In this document: positions 6,534 through 15,378 of the stretch, one piece after another
Numbering within the stretch: position 1 is the first letter of the stretch
How the letters are laid out: each line of letters opens with the position of its first letter
Virus record (IMG/VR): IMGVR_UViG_3300009151_000396
Location: 1 to 23,668 of that record
Length of the DNA: 23,668 nucleotides
Origin: a virus
Direction: 5' to 3' (one strand)
Made by a program: the position numbers and the translations under genes
Notes under the pieces: model-generated
Told to the model about the DNA's origin: nothing
Seen by the model: only the letters and a program-made list of their open reading frames with translations
Databases searched by the model: none

Positions 6534-8633
6534 ATGCCGGATTTCGGATTCGTAGGGGCTAGTTACGAAGCGCCTAGCATCTACCAAGATGCACAGGAGT
6601 GCATTAACTGGTATCCCGAAGTAGACCCTACCAAAGCACAAGGTGAGCGCGGTGTAGTGGCTCTGTACCCCACGCCGGGGCTAGTCTCGCAGATTGTGTT
6701 GCGAAACCAGCAGGAAGTCAGGGGGATGCGTACCCTGTCAGGTGGCTCAATCCTGTTGGCGGTGTGTGGCCCTTATGTCTACTCGATGGATTCGACTTAC
6801 GTCCCGACCATTATCGGGCAGCTTAATTCGTCCTCCGGTCGTGTCGGCATTACTGACAACGGGCTGAATGCGTACATCGTAGATGGAACGTATCGCTACA
6901 CGTGGAGAATTTCCACGCCATTAGGCGCACAGTTTGTAGGATCAGTCTCAGGAACGACCTTAACCGTCACCCTGATGAACAGCGGAACGATTACGACGGG
7001 TCAGCAACTGTTTGGGATAGGTGTAACTGCGGAAACCGTAATCACAGCGCTAGGCACAGGTTCGGGCGGGGTGGGTACGTACACCATCAATATCTCGCAG
7101 ACTGTCGCATCCAGCACCATGAACTCGGCGGCTGTAGCCTCTGTGATGACTGCCTCAATCGGCAGCGGTGTGCAGTCGTTTGCTGTGACTAATGGCGGGT
7201 CTAACTACTCCAACCCGATCATCACCTTTAACACGCCCTCGGGTGGTGTGGCAGCTACGGGGACAGTGACTGCTGTGGCAGGTGTCATTACTGCGGTGAC
7301 GATCACCAACCCCGGCACTGGCTACAGCACGACCGCGACGTTCACGATTGCCGACACATTGGGCGGAACTGGTGCGTCAGGTACGGGTACGGTCACAATG
7401 GCTAACTACTCTCTGAACGTGACAGCGACTTCGGGAACGTTGTATCCGGGTCAGACCATCCAAGGTACGGGAATTACTGCTAACACCATTATCACGGCTT
7501 TGGGCACAGGTACGGGCGGAACAGGTACGTACAGTGTCAGTCCGTCGCAGACGATCTCTAGCGAGACTATGTATGCGCTGAACTTCACGGTGCTGCCTGC
7601 AACAGATGGCGCATTCTCAGGCGCAACCTCGGTAGACATCCTAGATAACTACATCATCTATAACCGTCCGAACACGCAACAGTTTGGCGCTACGTCTGCA
7701 CTATCGCCATTCTCTCTAGCGCTGTCATTCTCAAGCAAAGACGGATCACCTGACAATCTAGTGGCTGTCATGGTTGACCATCGAGAAGTTTATCTGCTGG
7801 GCGAAGTCTCTAGCGAGACATGGATTGACTCAGGTACGTTTCCCTTTCCTTTGCAGCGCATACCGGGAACGTCTACGCAACACGGCATAGCAGCGAAATT
7901 CTCTATTGCTAGGCTTGGCAATTCGTTTGCTTACATCTCGAAAAACAACCGTGGCGATGCAACGATTGTGCAGATGAATGGCTATTTGCCGCAACGAATT
8001 AGCACACACGCAGTAGAGAACACATTAGAAGGTCAAGTCATTAGCGACGCTGTGGCGTGGTCGTATCAGCTAGAAGGCCACGAAGTCTATGTAATTTCGT
8101 TTCCAACTTTGCAGCTTACGTGGGCTTATGATTCAACGACTGGACTATGGTTCAAGTGGTTGTATTGCACAAATACCAACGAATACCAAAGGCATCGCGG
8201 AAATTGCGCTGCATTTTTTCAAAGTTCTACCCTTGTCGGTGACTATGAAAACGGCAAGATTTACGCATTGAAAAACGGTGTTTATACGGATGATGGTCAG
8301 CAGGTGCGTCGCCTAAGACGATGCCCACATCTAGTCTCTGACTTTCAGCGCCAGTATTTCGACGAGTTGCAGATTCAGTTCCAGCCCGGTGTCGGCGTTT
8401 CTACAGGTCAAGGCGACGATCCGCAGGCTATGTTGAGATGGTCTAACGATGGCGGCTCTACGTGGTCGAATGAGCATTGGACAACTATTGGTCAGATCGG
8501 CAAATACAAAAATCGTGCGATATGGCGCAGGCTAGGCACAGCGCGGGATCGTATTTTTGAAGTGGTAATGACTGATCCTATTAACTGCGTAATTGTCTCT
8601 GCAAACATCAAAGCTACGTCAGGGGAAAGCTAA
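6534..8633 (+). CDS. Packaged DNA stabilization / tail hub protein, P22 gp10-like
   Basis: The 699-aa product starts MPDFGFVGASYEAPSIYQDA then ECINWYPEVDP and YPTPGL, the hallmark opening of the gp10 family. The typical C-terminal half is intact: SKDGSPDNLVAVMVDHREVYLLGE, GTSTQHGIAAKFSIARLG, VAWSYQLEGHEVYVI and LRWSNDGGSTWSNEHW. P22 gp10 is 472 aa. The surplus of about 227 residues matches an insertion at roughly residues 133-350, made of two copies of the module also found in the gp4-like protein (133-197 and 290-347) around a GGSGY-type repeat region (198-290). gp10 binds gp4 to close the neck and holds DNA in the head. Confidence 0.9.
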   Translation: MPDFGFVGASYEAPSIYQDAQECINWYPEVDPTKAQGERGVVALYPTPGLVSQIVLRNQQEVRGMRTLSGGSILLAVCGPYVYSMDSTYVPTIIGQLNSSSGRVGITDNGLNAYIVDGTYRYTWRISTPLGAQFVGSVSGTTLTVTLMNSGTITTGQQLFGIGVTAETVITALGTGSGGVGTYTINISQTVASSTMNSAAVASVMTASIGSGVQSFAVTNGGSNYSNPIITFNTPSGGVAATGTVTAVAGVITAVTITNPGTGYSTTATFTIADTLGGTGASGTGTVTMANYSLNVTATSGTLYPGQTIQGTGITANTIITALGTGTGGTGTYSVSPSQTISSETMYALNFTVLPATDGAFSGATSVDILDNYIIYNRPNTQQFGATSALSPFSLALSFSSKDGSPDNLVAVMVDHREVYLLGEVSSETWIDSGTFPFPLQRIPGTSTQHGIAAKFSIARLGNSFAYISKNNRGDATIVQMNGYLPQRISTHAVENTLEGQVISDAVAWSYQLEGHEVYVISFPTLQLTWAYDSTTGLWFKWLYCTNTNEYQRHRGNCAAFFQSSTLVGDYENGKIYALKNGVYTDDGQQVRRLRRCPHLVSDFQRQYFDELQIQFQPGVGVSTGQGDDPQAMLRWSNDGGSTWSNEHWTTIGQIGKYKNRAIWRRLGTARDRIFEVVMTDPINCVIVSANIKATSGES

Positions 8634-8857
8634 TGCTACCTACCTCACAGACACAGCCTTATCCGCAGTCTGAATTCCTTGAAGCAAATACCAATCGTCC
8701 AACGAGGGCGTGGCAGCAATTCTTTATCAACCTGTTGAACTTCTCTAGTTCGATCAGCGCAAAACCCGGCAATGCTGTGTTGCCTAGCAAGCCTGCGGGC
8801 TTTATGAACGTCACGGTTAACGGTCAGCAGTTCAAAGTGCCGTACTACAACCAATGA
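8633..8857 (+). CDS. Small hypothetical protein at the gp26 position
   Basis: The 74-aa product begins at ATG 8633, overlapping the gp10-like stop (TAATG), and ends in ATGA with the next gene. The central segment TRAWQQFFINLLNFSSS is an amphipathic helix; the tail GFMNVTVNGQQFKVPYYNQ looks like a beta hairpin. No membrane segment or coiled coil is seen. It sits exactly where P22 encodes its tail needle gp26 (233 aa), but it is far too short and lacks the long coiled coil. I cannot assign a function; a minor tail component is plausible. Confidence 0.72.
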   Translation: MLPTSQTQPYPQSEFLEANTNRPTRAWQQFFINLLNFSSSISAKPGNAVLPSKPAGFMNVTVNGQQFKVPYYNQ

Positions 8858-9288
8858 ACCTAATCATTAGCGAAACGCCAAGCCGTGAGCAGATAGACCA
8901 CCTGCAAGCAGAGATGGTCAAAATGCCGCAGGTTGAACTGCAAACGGATCATTACTTTGCGGGCGGGATGTATTGCCGTCGCGTATTCCGTCCGGCTGGC
9001 ACGACGATTGTCGGCAAGGTTCATAAGAAGGCGCATATCTTTCTGTGTGCTGCTGGAGAAATAATTGCTTGGTCAGAAAAAGGCATGGTTACATTAAAGG
9101 CGGGCGATGTAGTGGAATCGCAACCCGGCACAAAGCGCGTGACGTATGCAGTCCAAGATTCTATTGGCATCACGATTCATCAAACCGATAAGACCGATTT
9201 GGATGAGATCGAAGCCGAAATTATTGAGCCGGACGTAATGGCGCTGTATGACGCACGAAATCAGATTAAACAAGGACTAATATCATGA
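8854..9288 (+). CDS. Cupin-like phage protein
   Basis: The 144-aa product is soluble and has a beta-barrel pattern: VFRPAGTTIVGKVHKKAHIF, then GEIIAWSEKGMVTLKAGDVV, then QPGTKRVTYAVQDS. This matches a cupin-like fold, with His residues in the VHKKAHIF strand where cupin motif 1 usually holds its metal ligands. Metal binding and catalysis are not certain. It occupies the position of P22 gp14 (a head assembly protein) between gp26 and gp7. Both ends overlap neighbours by ATGA, so translation is probably coupled. A virion or assembly role is inferred from location only. Confidence 0.72.
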   Translation: MNLIISETPSREQIDHLQAEMVKMPQVELQTDHYFAGGMYCRRVFRPAGTTIVGKVHKKAHIFLCAAGEIIAWSEKGMVTLKAGDVVESQPGTKRVTYAVQDSIGITIHQTDKTDLDEIEAEIIEPDVMALYDARNQIKQGLIS

Positions 9289-10070
9289 CATGGGTAACTG
9301 CTGCTGTTATTGGTGGTAGCGCTGCGTTAAACGCTTACACAGGATCAAAGCAAGCTGATGCAGCTAAACAAGCAGCACAACAGCAAGCAGATGCTGCTGC
9401 TAATGCTCAACGCATTCAGCAAGAAGAGTTCAACCTTATCAACGAGCAACAGCGCCCACAACGTGAATTAGGCTACAAAGGTGTTAGTCAGATTTCGGAC
9501 ATGATGCCGTATCTGACAAAACAGTTTGGTGCTCAAGATTTGCAAGAAGGATTAGCACCTAACTATGACTTCATGCTTAAGCAAGGTCAAGACATTAACG
9601 CGGCTAGAGCAAACCTAGCTGGCGGTCTTGTTGGTGGCAATGCTTTGCAAGGGCTTAACCAGTTCACGCAAGATTACGCAAACAATGCGTATCAAAATGC
9701 ATTTACTAATTTTACAAATAATCAATCAAACATTTACAACCGTCTTGCTGGTATAGCAGGAATCGGACAGACTGCACAAAGCGCGGTTAATGCAGCAGGT
9801 TCTAACCTAGCAAATAACTTGTCTAGTCTTGGCGTAGGTGGTGCAGCAGCTACAGGGTCAGGCTTGATCGGCGCTGCCAATGCTTACAGTAATGCGGGCA
9901 GCAACATTGCCAATAACGCTACGTTAGCGTCGCTGATGTATAAACCTGCGGTTACGCCGCAAGGACAAACAATTACAAATCAAAGCGCTGTCGGTGCTGC
10001 TGGTGGACTTTCCGGGCTTCCTAGCGATTGGAGCAATGGCGGCACAGGCTTGCAACTGAAAACAGGTTAA
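9285..10070 (+). CDS. DNA ejection protein, P22 gp7-like position
   Basis: The 261-aa product starts with a short hydrophobic stretch (TWVTAAVIGGSAALNAYTG) followed by an Ala/Gln-rich helix (residues about 20-50). The middle contains GLNQFTQDYANNAYQNAF and NIYNRLAGIAGIGQTA, then Gly/Ala/Asn-rich sequence. I recall this pattern from podovirus internal or DNA-transfer proteins. It is the first of three ejection candidates of rising size (261, 499, 785 aa), parallel to P22 gp7 (229), gp20 (471) and gp16 (609). Such proteins leave the head with the DNA to form a channel across the cell envelope. It starts by ATGA overlap. Confidence 0.75.
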   Translation: MTWVTAAVIGGSAALNAYTGSKQADAAKQAAQQQADAAANAQRIQQEEFNLINEQQRPQRELGYKGVSQISDMMPYLTKQFGAQDLQEGLAPNYDFMLKQGQDINAARANLAGGLVGGNALQGLNQFTQDYANNAYQNAFTNFTNNQSNIYNRLAGIAGIGQTAQSAVNAAGSNLANNLSSLGVGGAAATGSGLIGAANAYSNAGSNIANNATLASLMYKPAVTPQGQTITNQSAVGAAGGLSGLPSDWSNGGTGLQLKTG

Positions 10071-10079
10071 GGATAAATC

Positions 10080-11579
10080 ATGGCAGATTTTGGATTTAAC
10101 ACAAACATACCGCTAGGCGTACAGCCGCCTAAAAACAATCTTGCCGATATGGTTAACGCAGCATCGGGTTTGCAAAGCTATCAGCAAGCGCGGGAGATGA
10201 ACCCGATCCAGCTTGAAGCTGCACGTTTACAACTTCAGCAAGCGCAGCAGATAAATCCTTTGGAAGTGGAAGCAAAGAATTTAGCTGTTTCAAAAGCAAG
10301 GCAAACGCTGCCGTTTGAAGTCAAAGCAAGTGAGGCAACTTCAAGCACCGCACAATCGCAAGCTAATTCCGCGCAATTAAAATTGATGCACGAACATCAA
10401 GGAAATTTTGCTCGTGAATCGTTGAAGCTATTAAATCGTCCTCAATTAAATGCGGAAGATATAGATGATTTTTTGGTTAAAACCATTAGAAATGCAGGCG
10501 GGAACGATCAAGTTATTGCACAGGCACGATCTGAAGTGCCAAAAACAGGAACGACGGCAGACCTAAAAGCATGGTTAGCAAGGCATTCACTTAATGCGTT
10601 AACTGCGGAAGCGCAAATAGAAAAAACGTTCCCATCGGCAGCTATGCAAAATCTTGGCGCAACGTCTGTGCCTATGACAATGGGAAGTCCGTTTCTTGCT
10701 GTCACGCCGCCGGGTACACCAGCAGGCCCAGCAAGCACAATGACTGTGCCGCCGACAGCTTTAGAAACGCCAACTGGCGGGGTTAACCCAATCACAAATT
10801 TGCCGCAAGTGATAGTAAGAGATGCGTTAGGAAGAACCACAGGTTTTCGTGATGTGCAACCCAGCGCAACTACCCCAACTGGGCCAATTACTCCAACCAT
10901 TCCGCAAAGTGAATCGCTTGAAACGGGAAAGGTTTATCAACAACAAATTATTGATGCAAGGGCGGCAGCACAACCTGCAAAAGTTGCATTAAACAACATT
11001 GACACAGTTCTAAAGTATTTGCCATTAGCGGCAACGGGTAAGTTTTCAGAGGCACAGCAAGGCATTCAATCGGTACTAGGTTCAGTCTCAGGAAACAATG
11101 CAGCAGAATTAGCCGCATCTGCTAGAGACATTATCAGCAAAACTATTGAAGATTTGGCATTGAACAAAAATGCCGCGCTTGGCAATAAGTTTGCTGCTGA
11201 TCTTGCAGCGGTACAAAAATCAATAGCTAGTGCAGAACGAAATCCAACGGCTATTAGATCGTCGATGGAACAACTGCGCCCGTTGTTGCAGCACGCATAC
11301 AACTATTCGCAAGGCTTGGATAAGGCAGTTTCAAGGAATCCAACGGCGCAATATGTTAAGCCGCAATTTGATGCTGCAATGAATGAAGCCTTTGATATGA
11401 AAGCAATGATGATGCTGAATGCTTATCAAGGCGGCAGCACAGATGGGCTAAAAAAATGGACGGCAGCAAACAAGGTAACCGTTCCCGAACAGCAAAAATT
11501 GTTTGGTCAGTTAGAGCGCTATAAGGCATTGGTTGATGGTGACTTGGGAAGATACAACACCCTTGCAGGAGCGCGTTAA
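10080..11579 (+). CDS. DNA ejection / internal virion protein, P22 gp20-like position
   Basis: The 499-aa product is dominated by Ala/Gln-rich alpha-helix. Residues about 30-125 (SGLQSYQQAREMNPIQLEAARLQ onward) look like a long coiled coil. A Pro/Thr-rich linker spans about residues 190-290, then a second helical domain (SLETGKVYQQQIIDARAAAQ to the end) follows. No transmembrane or enzymatic motif is seen. It lies between the 261-aa and 785-aa proteins, as gp20 lies between gp7 and gp16. AAGGAT precedes the ATG and 2 bp separate it from the next gene. The assignment is by size, composition and order; direct homology to gp20 was not tested. Confidence 0.72.
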   Translation: MADFGFNTNIPLGVQPPKNNLADMVNAASGLQSYQQAREMNPIQLEAARLQLQQAQQINPLEVEAKNLAVSKARQTLPFEVKASEATSSTAQSQANSAQLKLMHEHQGNFARESLKLLNRPQLNAEDIDDFLVKTIRNAGGNDQVIAQARSEVPKTGTTADLKAWLARHSLNALTAEAQIEKTFPSAAMQNLGATSVPMTMGSPFLAVTPPGTPAGPASTMTVPPTALETPTGGVNPITNLPQVIVRDALGRTTGFRDVQPSATTPTGPITPTIPQSESLETGKVYQQQIIDARAAAQPAKVALNNIDTVLKYLPLAATGKFSEAQQGIQSVLGSVSGNNAAELAASARDIISKTIEDLALNKNAALGNKFAADLAAVQKSIASAERNPTAIRSSMEQLRPLLQHAYNYSQGLDKAVSRNPTAQYVKPQFDAAMNEAFDMKAMMMLNAYQGGSTDGLKKWTAANKVTVPEQQKLFGQLERYKALVDGDLGRYNTLAGAR

Positions 11580-11581
11580 TC

Positions 11582-13939
11582 ATGGCTGATGAATTTGACA
11601 TCTCCGGTCTAGGAAAAGCGCTAGGTGTTAAAACTGCTGGAAAAAATGAGATCGAACGGCACGTTGTTGCTACTGATGCAGAAGCTGAAGCATTAGCTAA
11701 AAAGCTGGCAGCAGAGAAAAGAAATTTTACTGTTAGCGTACAGCCGACACAGGGTGACTTCAACCTTGAGGGGCTTAGAGGTGCGTTAGGTGTCAATCCT
11801 GCTGCTGTGACCGCTGCGCCTGTTGCTGAAACAACTGCTGCACCTGCTGCGGTGACTGCTGCCGCGCCTGCTAGAGCGCAGTTTGCTCCTGTCTCATCGT
11901 TTGTTGCACCTAGTCCATCCAATCAAGCAATCGCATCGACGATTGAATCCATACCGGGCGTGCGTGAAATTGGCGCTGCCGGTTTAGCTGCCGGTGCAAT
12001 TATCTCAAAAAGCATGAGTGGCATTCAGCAGCTAGTGGGACGATATTTCCCCGGACTATCTGAAGAACGGCGCAATGCTATAGCGCAGAACGCAGCGCAA
12101 AACATAGCAAAGACCGAGGCAGCAGTAAAGCCAGCAGAGGAACAATATCCTGTTGCAACAACTATTGGTGAGGTTGGTGGTTTCTTATTAAACCCTGCAA
12201 ACAAGTTAGTGCCGGGATTTGGCCCTGCAACCGGAATAATTGGGGCTGGTACAAAAGCGGCAGCGCAAGGTGCTATTGCAAACCCGTTGACTACGCCAGC
12301 AACTAGCGAGACTGTACCCTTTGAGACTGAGAAGCTGAATCAAGCGCTTACAGGCGCGGCTGGCGGTGCGTTGCTTGGGCCTGCTTTGCACGTTGCTGCC
12401 AATACGTTAGGTCGAGGCATTGATGCCGTTAGACAGCGTTTTGGCAACATGATCCCTAACGAAAGACTCCAAGATAACGCCATTCAAGTCATTCAATCTG
12501 CGGGCATTGATCCTAGCAAAGTCTCTCCAGTTTTTTTTAATGGATTAGTAGACCAAGCCAAAAATGCCCTCAAAACTGGCGATGTGCAAGGATTTAAAAA
12601 CTTTGCTGTTCGATACTCAGAAGCATCAAATCTGCCTGTGCCTGTGCCTATGCTTCGTGGTCAGGTAACACGTGACCCAATGCAATATGCTGTTGAGCAA
12701 AACCTAAAAGGTTTGCAAGGGGTTGGCGAGCCAATTCAAGAAGTAATGACAAAAGCAAACACAGCATTATTTCAAAACTTTGATGCACTTGGTGCAAAAA
12801 AAGGTCAAGACATAACGACTAGCGGCGATACATTACGCGGTGCGTTGTTGAAAGTTGACGAATCCGAAGCGGCAAAGGTACGTGATGCGTACGCGGCTTA
12901 TAGAAACTCAACTGGCAAAGATATTCCAATATCACTTCAAGGTTTGTCACAAGATTATGCACGAATAGTGCATGATTTTGGACGCAGCATGATACCCGAA
13001 GGTGTAAGAAACAACATGGAATCTTTAGGATTGTTGCGAGGAAAACAAAACAAACTTGTTACCATTGACGATGCTGAAGCATTAATAAAAAATATTAACT
13101 CAATTCGTGATCCAAGCAAGCAAGAAAAAAGTACGTTAACTGCGCTTAGTGACCTTCATCGTTCAATACAAAACGCAATTAATGAGGCAAGCGCAAACTT
13201 GCCCGGTCAAGCTGGCGCTGCGGCAAAAGAAGCAAGGGCAGCAGCAAGCAAAAGGTTTACAACCATTGAAAGCATCCCAGCTTTAAAAGATGCGTTAGAT
13301 GGCAAAGAACCGGATAAATTTATTAGAAAACATATTTTGACTGGTAATGTTGATGAAATTTCTAGAATGCAAAAGTATTTGCAAGAACATAATCCTAAAG
13401 CATTACAACAATTACAATACGATGTAATAAGTCATATTAAACAAAAAGTAATGGGAAACAAAGGTGAAGATAACGCATTATTTAAAAATGAAACAATGAG
13501 GGATTTTGTTGGCGATAAAACTGAATCATTGGCAAGGCTCAAACGATTTTTGTCGCCAGAACAATTAAGTACGTTGCGACAAATGAATCGTGTTGCAGAA
13601 AATATATATGTTGAGCCAATAGCAAGCGCAATAAACAGATCAAACACAACGGTGCAAGCTGCTAATTTAGTTCAAAGTGTTGTGAACTCAGGCGCAATAA
13701 ATGATATTGCTTCGATGATTGCTACTGCAAAACTTCCATACATTGCGCCGTTAGGGCAAAGATTGCTAGGCGCAAATCAGTCTGTTAGAGGCGCAGAATT
13801 GGTTAAACAAGCTATCGAACCAACAGCAAGACCAAGAACTGAAATCAAAACTTTTATCAAGCCGGGAGTTGCGGGCGCTGGTGCAATCACTGCGGCAACG
13901 CGACAAAGTAACATCCAAAACGAACAGCAAAACCAATAA
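11582..13939 (+). CDS. Large DNA ejection / internal virion protein, P22 gp16-like position
   Basis: The 785-aa product begins with a duplicated short motif, FDISGLGKALGV at residues 5-16 and FNLEGLRGALGV at 60-71, then an Ala/Val/Pro-rich linker. Residues about 125-270 contain moderately hydrophobic Gly/Ala segments (IGAAGLAAGAIISKSMSGI, VPGFGPATGIIGAG, LTGAAGGALLGPALHVAAN) suited to membrane contact. The remainder is a long soluble helical region. No lytic transglycosylase motif is obvious. Size and order match gp16, the largest P22 ejection protein. From about 12.9 kb the gene is more A-rich than the fiber and tail genes. Confidence 0.72.
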   Translation: MADEFDISGLGKALGVKTAGKNEIERHVVATDAEAEALAKKLAAEKRNFTVSVQPTQGDFNLEGLRGALGVNPAAVTAAPVAETTAAPAAVTAAAPARAQFAPVSSFVAPSPSNQAIASTIESIPGVREIGAAGLAAGAIISKSMSGIQQLVGRYFPGLSEERRNAIAQNAAQNIAKTEAAVKPAEEQYPVATTIGEVGGFLLNPANKLVPGFGPATGIIGAGTKAAAQGAIANPLTTPATSETVPFETEKLNQALTGAAGGALLGPALHVAANTLGRGIDAVRQRFGNMIPNERLQDNAIQVIQSAGIDPSKVSPVFFNGLVDQAKNALKTGDVQGFKNFAVRYSEASNLPVPVPMLRGQVTRDPMQYAVEQNLKGLQGVGEPIQEVMTKANTALFQNFDALGAKKGQDITTSGDTLRGALLKVDESEAAKVRDAYAAYRNSTGKDIPISLQGLSQDYARIVHDFGRSMIPEGVRNNMESLGLLRGKQNKLVTIDDAEALIKNINSIRDPSKQEKSTLTALSDLHRSIQNAINEASANLPGQAGAAAKEARAAASKRFTTIESIPALKDALDGKEPDKFIRKHILTGNVDEISRMQKYLQEHNPKALQQLQYDVISHIKQKVMGNKGEDNALFKNETMRDFVGDKTESLARLKRFLSPEQLSTLRQMNRVAENIYVEPIASAINRSNTTVQAANLVQSVVNSGAINDIASMIATAKLPYIAPLGQRLLGANQSVRGAELVKQAIEPTARPRTEIKTFIKPGVAGAGAITAATRQSNIQNEQQNQ

Positions 13940-13948
13940 GGACTAACT

Positions 13949-14674
13949 ATGTCAGTCAACCTATCCCCTATCGGCAACGGGTTTCAGTTCCTCACTAACG
14001 CAGGAACTCCCCTATCCGGTGGCTTGATCTACACGTATCAAGCAGGTTCTAGCACGCCTCTAGCGACGTATACCGACAACAGCGGCAACGTGGCTAACGC
14101 TAACCCTATTGTTCTCGGTAGCGATGGTCGCCCTGCCACTGAGATATGGATGACCTACGGCTATAACTATAAGTTTGTGCTAAAGGATTCGACGGGTTCG
14201 CTGATTCAGACTTACGACAACTTGTACGGCATTCTAGGCACTATTCCGGCATCGTCGCCAACCTTGCCATCAGGCGTGATTGTTTTATGGTCGGGCGCTA
14301 CTGGCTCGATTCCGTCCGGCTATTACCTGTGCGATGGTTCTAACGGCACTCCCGATCTTCGCAATCGTTTCCTTGTAGGCGCAGGTTCTACCTATGCGGT
14401 TGCAGCTACTGGCGGCTCGACGGATGCGGTGGTAGTTAGCCACACCCACACAGCGACAGCAGTGGATGCAGGACACACGCATAGCTACGTTGCAGGTCAA
14501 GGCAGCATCAATGCAGGCGGTGGTGCAGCACTGCAAACCACTGGCGCATCGACTACTTACACAACGGGATCAGGCACAGCAAACGTCACGGTGACTAACG
14601 CATCGACTGGTGTCAGTGCGACCAACGCTAACCTGCCTCCGTACTACGCCCTCGCGTACATTATGAAGTCGTAG
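13949..14674 (+). CDS. Tail fiber with head-binding-like N-terminus and collar domain
   Basis: The 241-aa product has an N-terminal beta domain (residues about 8-90: GTPLSGGLIYTYQAGSSTPL, YTDNSGN, ANPIVLGSDGRP) resembling tailspike or fiber particle-binding domains. A phage tail collar domain follows (about 107-155: LPSGVIVLWSG, GYYLCDG, TPDLRNRFLVG). The His-rich segment HTHTATAVDAGHTHSYV (165-181) has HxH pairs like those that bind iron in T4-type short and long fibers. The end, NLPPYYALAYIMKS, is the classic fiber terminus. It closes the ejection block, where P22 encodes its tailspike, so it probably forms the receptor-contacting fiber or a tip. AAGGA precedes ATG. Confidence 0.87.
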   Translation: MSVNLSPIGNGFQFLTNAGTPLSGGLIYTYQAGSSTPLATYTDNSGNVANANPIVLGSDGRPATEIWMTYGYNYKFVLKDSTGSLIQTYDNLYGILGTIPASSPTLPSGVIVLWSGATGSIPSGYYLCDGSNGTPDLRNRFLVGAGSTYAVAATGGSTDAVVVSHTHTATAVDAGHTHSYVAGQGSINAGGGAALQTTGASTTYTTGSGTANVTVTNASTGVSATNANLPPYYALAYIMKS

Positions 14675-14676
14675 TC

Positions 14677-14838
14677 ATGGAAGATATGGATACCCGGTTG
14701 TCTGTGCATGAGGCGGTCTGCGCGGAGCGTTGGAAAGAAACCATCCTCCGCATTAAACGCATAGAAAGCATCGGCATTGCCTGTGCTGGCGCAATTATTC
14801 TTTTGTTGCTGCACTTAGTGACAAAAACAGGGGGCTAA
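14677..14838 (+). CDS. Small single-TM lysis-module protein
   Basis: A 53-aa reading frame starts at ATG 14677, 2 bp after the fiber stop, and ends at TAA 14836-14838. The first part is charged and helical (VHEAVCAERWKETILRIKRIE); residues about 33-47 form one membrane helix (IACAGAIILLLLHLV). The layout of a short amphipathic N-terminus plus one C-terminal TM is like small XhlA-type accessory proteins encoded beside holins and endolysins. That comparison is structural, not sequence based. It is the first gene of the lysis module. Confidence 0.72.
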   Translation: MEDMDTRLSVHEAVCAERWKETILRIKRIESIGIACAGAIILLLLHLVTKTGG

Positions 14839-14842
14839 ATGA

Positions 14843-15376
14843 ATGATAGACCCGATCACTATTGGAGCAGCCTTTGCACTAGCTAAGACTAGCGTTGGCT
14901 TCGTCAAGGAAGCGATCAACCTTGGGCATGAGATCAAAGATTGTTACGACGATCTCAGCAAGTTTTTCAAGGCTCAAGGGCAGATTGAGAAAGCTGCTAA
15001 AGAGGTTGAGGTACTAAAGACTCAGCCTAAATCTGACGATCCGAAGCAAGCAGCAGCGCAAGAAAGCGTCTTGTCGCAAGCATTCACGATTGTGATGCAG
15101 CGCAAGCAGATGCGCGAGTTTGAACGTGAACTGCGGGATATGTTTGCACTCAAGGGCGAGATGGATTTGTATGCCGAACTCTGTGCAGAGCGCGACAGAA
15201 TCAGCGGCGAGCAAGACGCAGAAAATCGAGAAGCAATCCGCAAAGCTAGGCTGGCTAAAGACCGAGCAGCAAGGAAGAAACAAGAACAGGAAGAACTGCT
15301 AATGACAGCAGGAATCTTTGTGGTTCTAGGCATTGGCGGCATCATCATTTTTGTAGCAATTTACTACAGAGGCTAA
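14843..15376 (+). CDS. Conserved tail-anchored phage protein in lysis module
   Basis: The 177-aa product starts MIDPITIGAAFALAKTSVGFV, followed by charged helical sequence. The central part, AFTIVMQRKQMREFERELRD, is followed by GEMDLYAELCAERDRI. Residues about 120-150 are very basic and acidic (RKARLAKDRAARKKQEQEE), and a C-terminal transmembrane helix spans about 153-174 (AGIFVVLGIGGIIIFVAIYY). Proteins of this plan occur near structural or lysis genes in many aquatic phages, with no established role that I know. It lacks the N-terminal TM of an inner-membrane spanin and has no lipobox. ATG at 14843 is used; an ATG at 14839 is in another frame. Confidence 0.77.
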   Translation: MIDPITIGAAFALAKTSVGFVKEAINLGHEIKDCYDDLSKFFKAQGQIEKAAKEVEVLKTQPKSDDPKQAAAQESVLSQAFTIVMQRKQMREFERELRDMFALKGEMDLYAELCAERDRISGEQDAENREAIRKARLAKDRAARKKQEQEELLMTAGIFVVLGIGGIIIFVAIYYRG

Positions 15377-15378
15377 CT

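Noticed and set aside
11356-11922. 188-codon minus-strand frame across the junction of two ejection protein genes
   Set aside because: It runs antisense to two confidently placed genes, has no ribosome site or family features, and is Ala/Ser/Val rich as expected from reversed Ala-rich genes.
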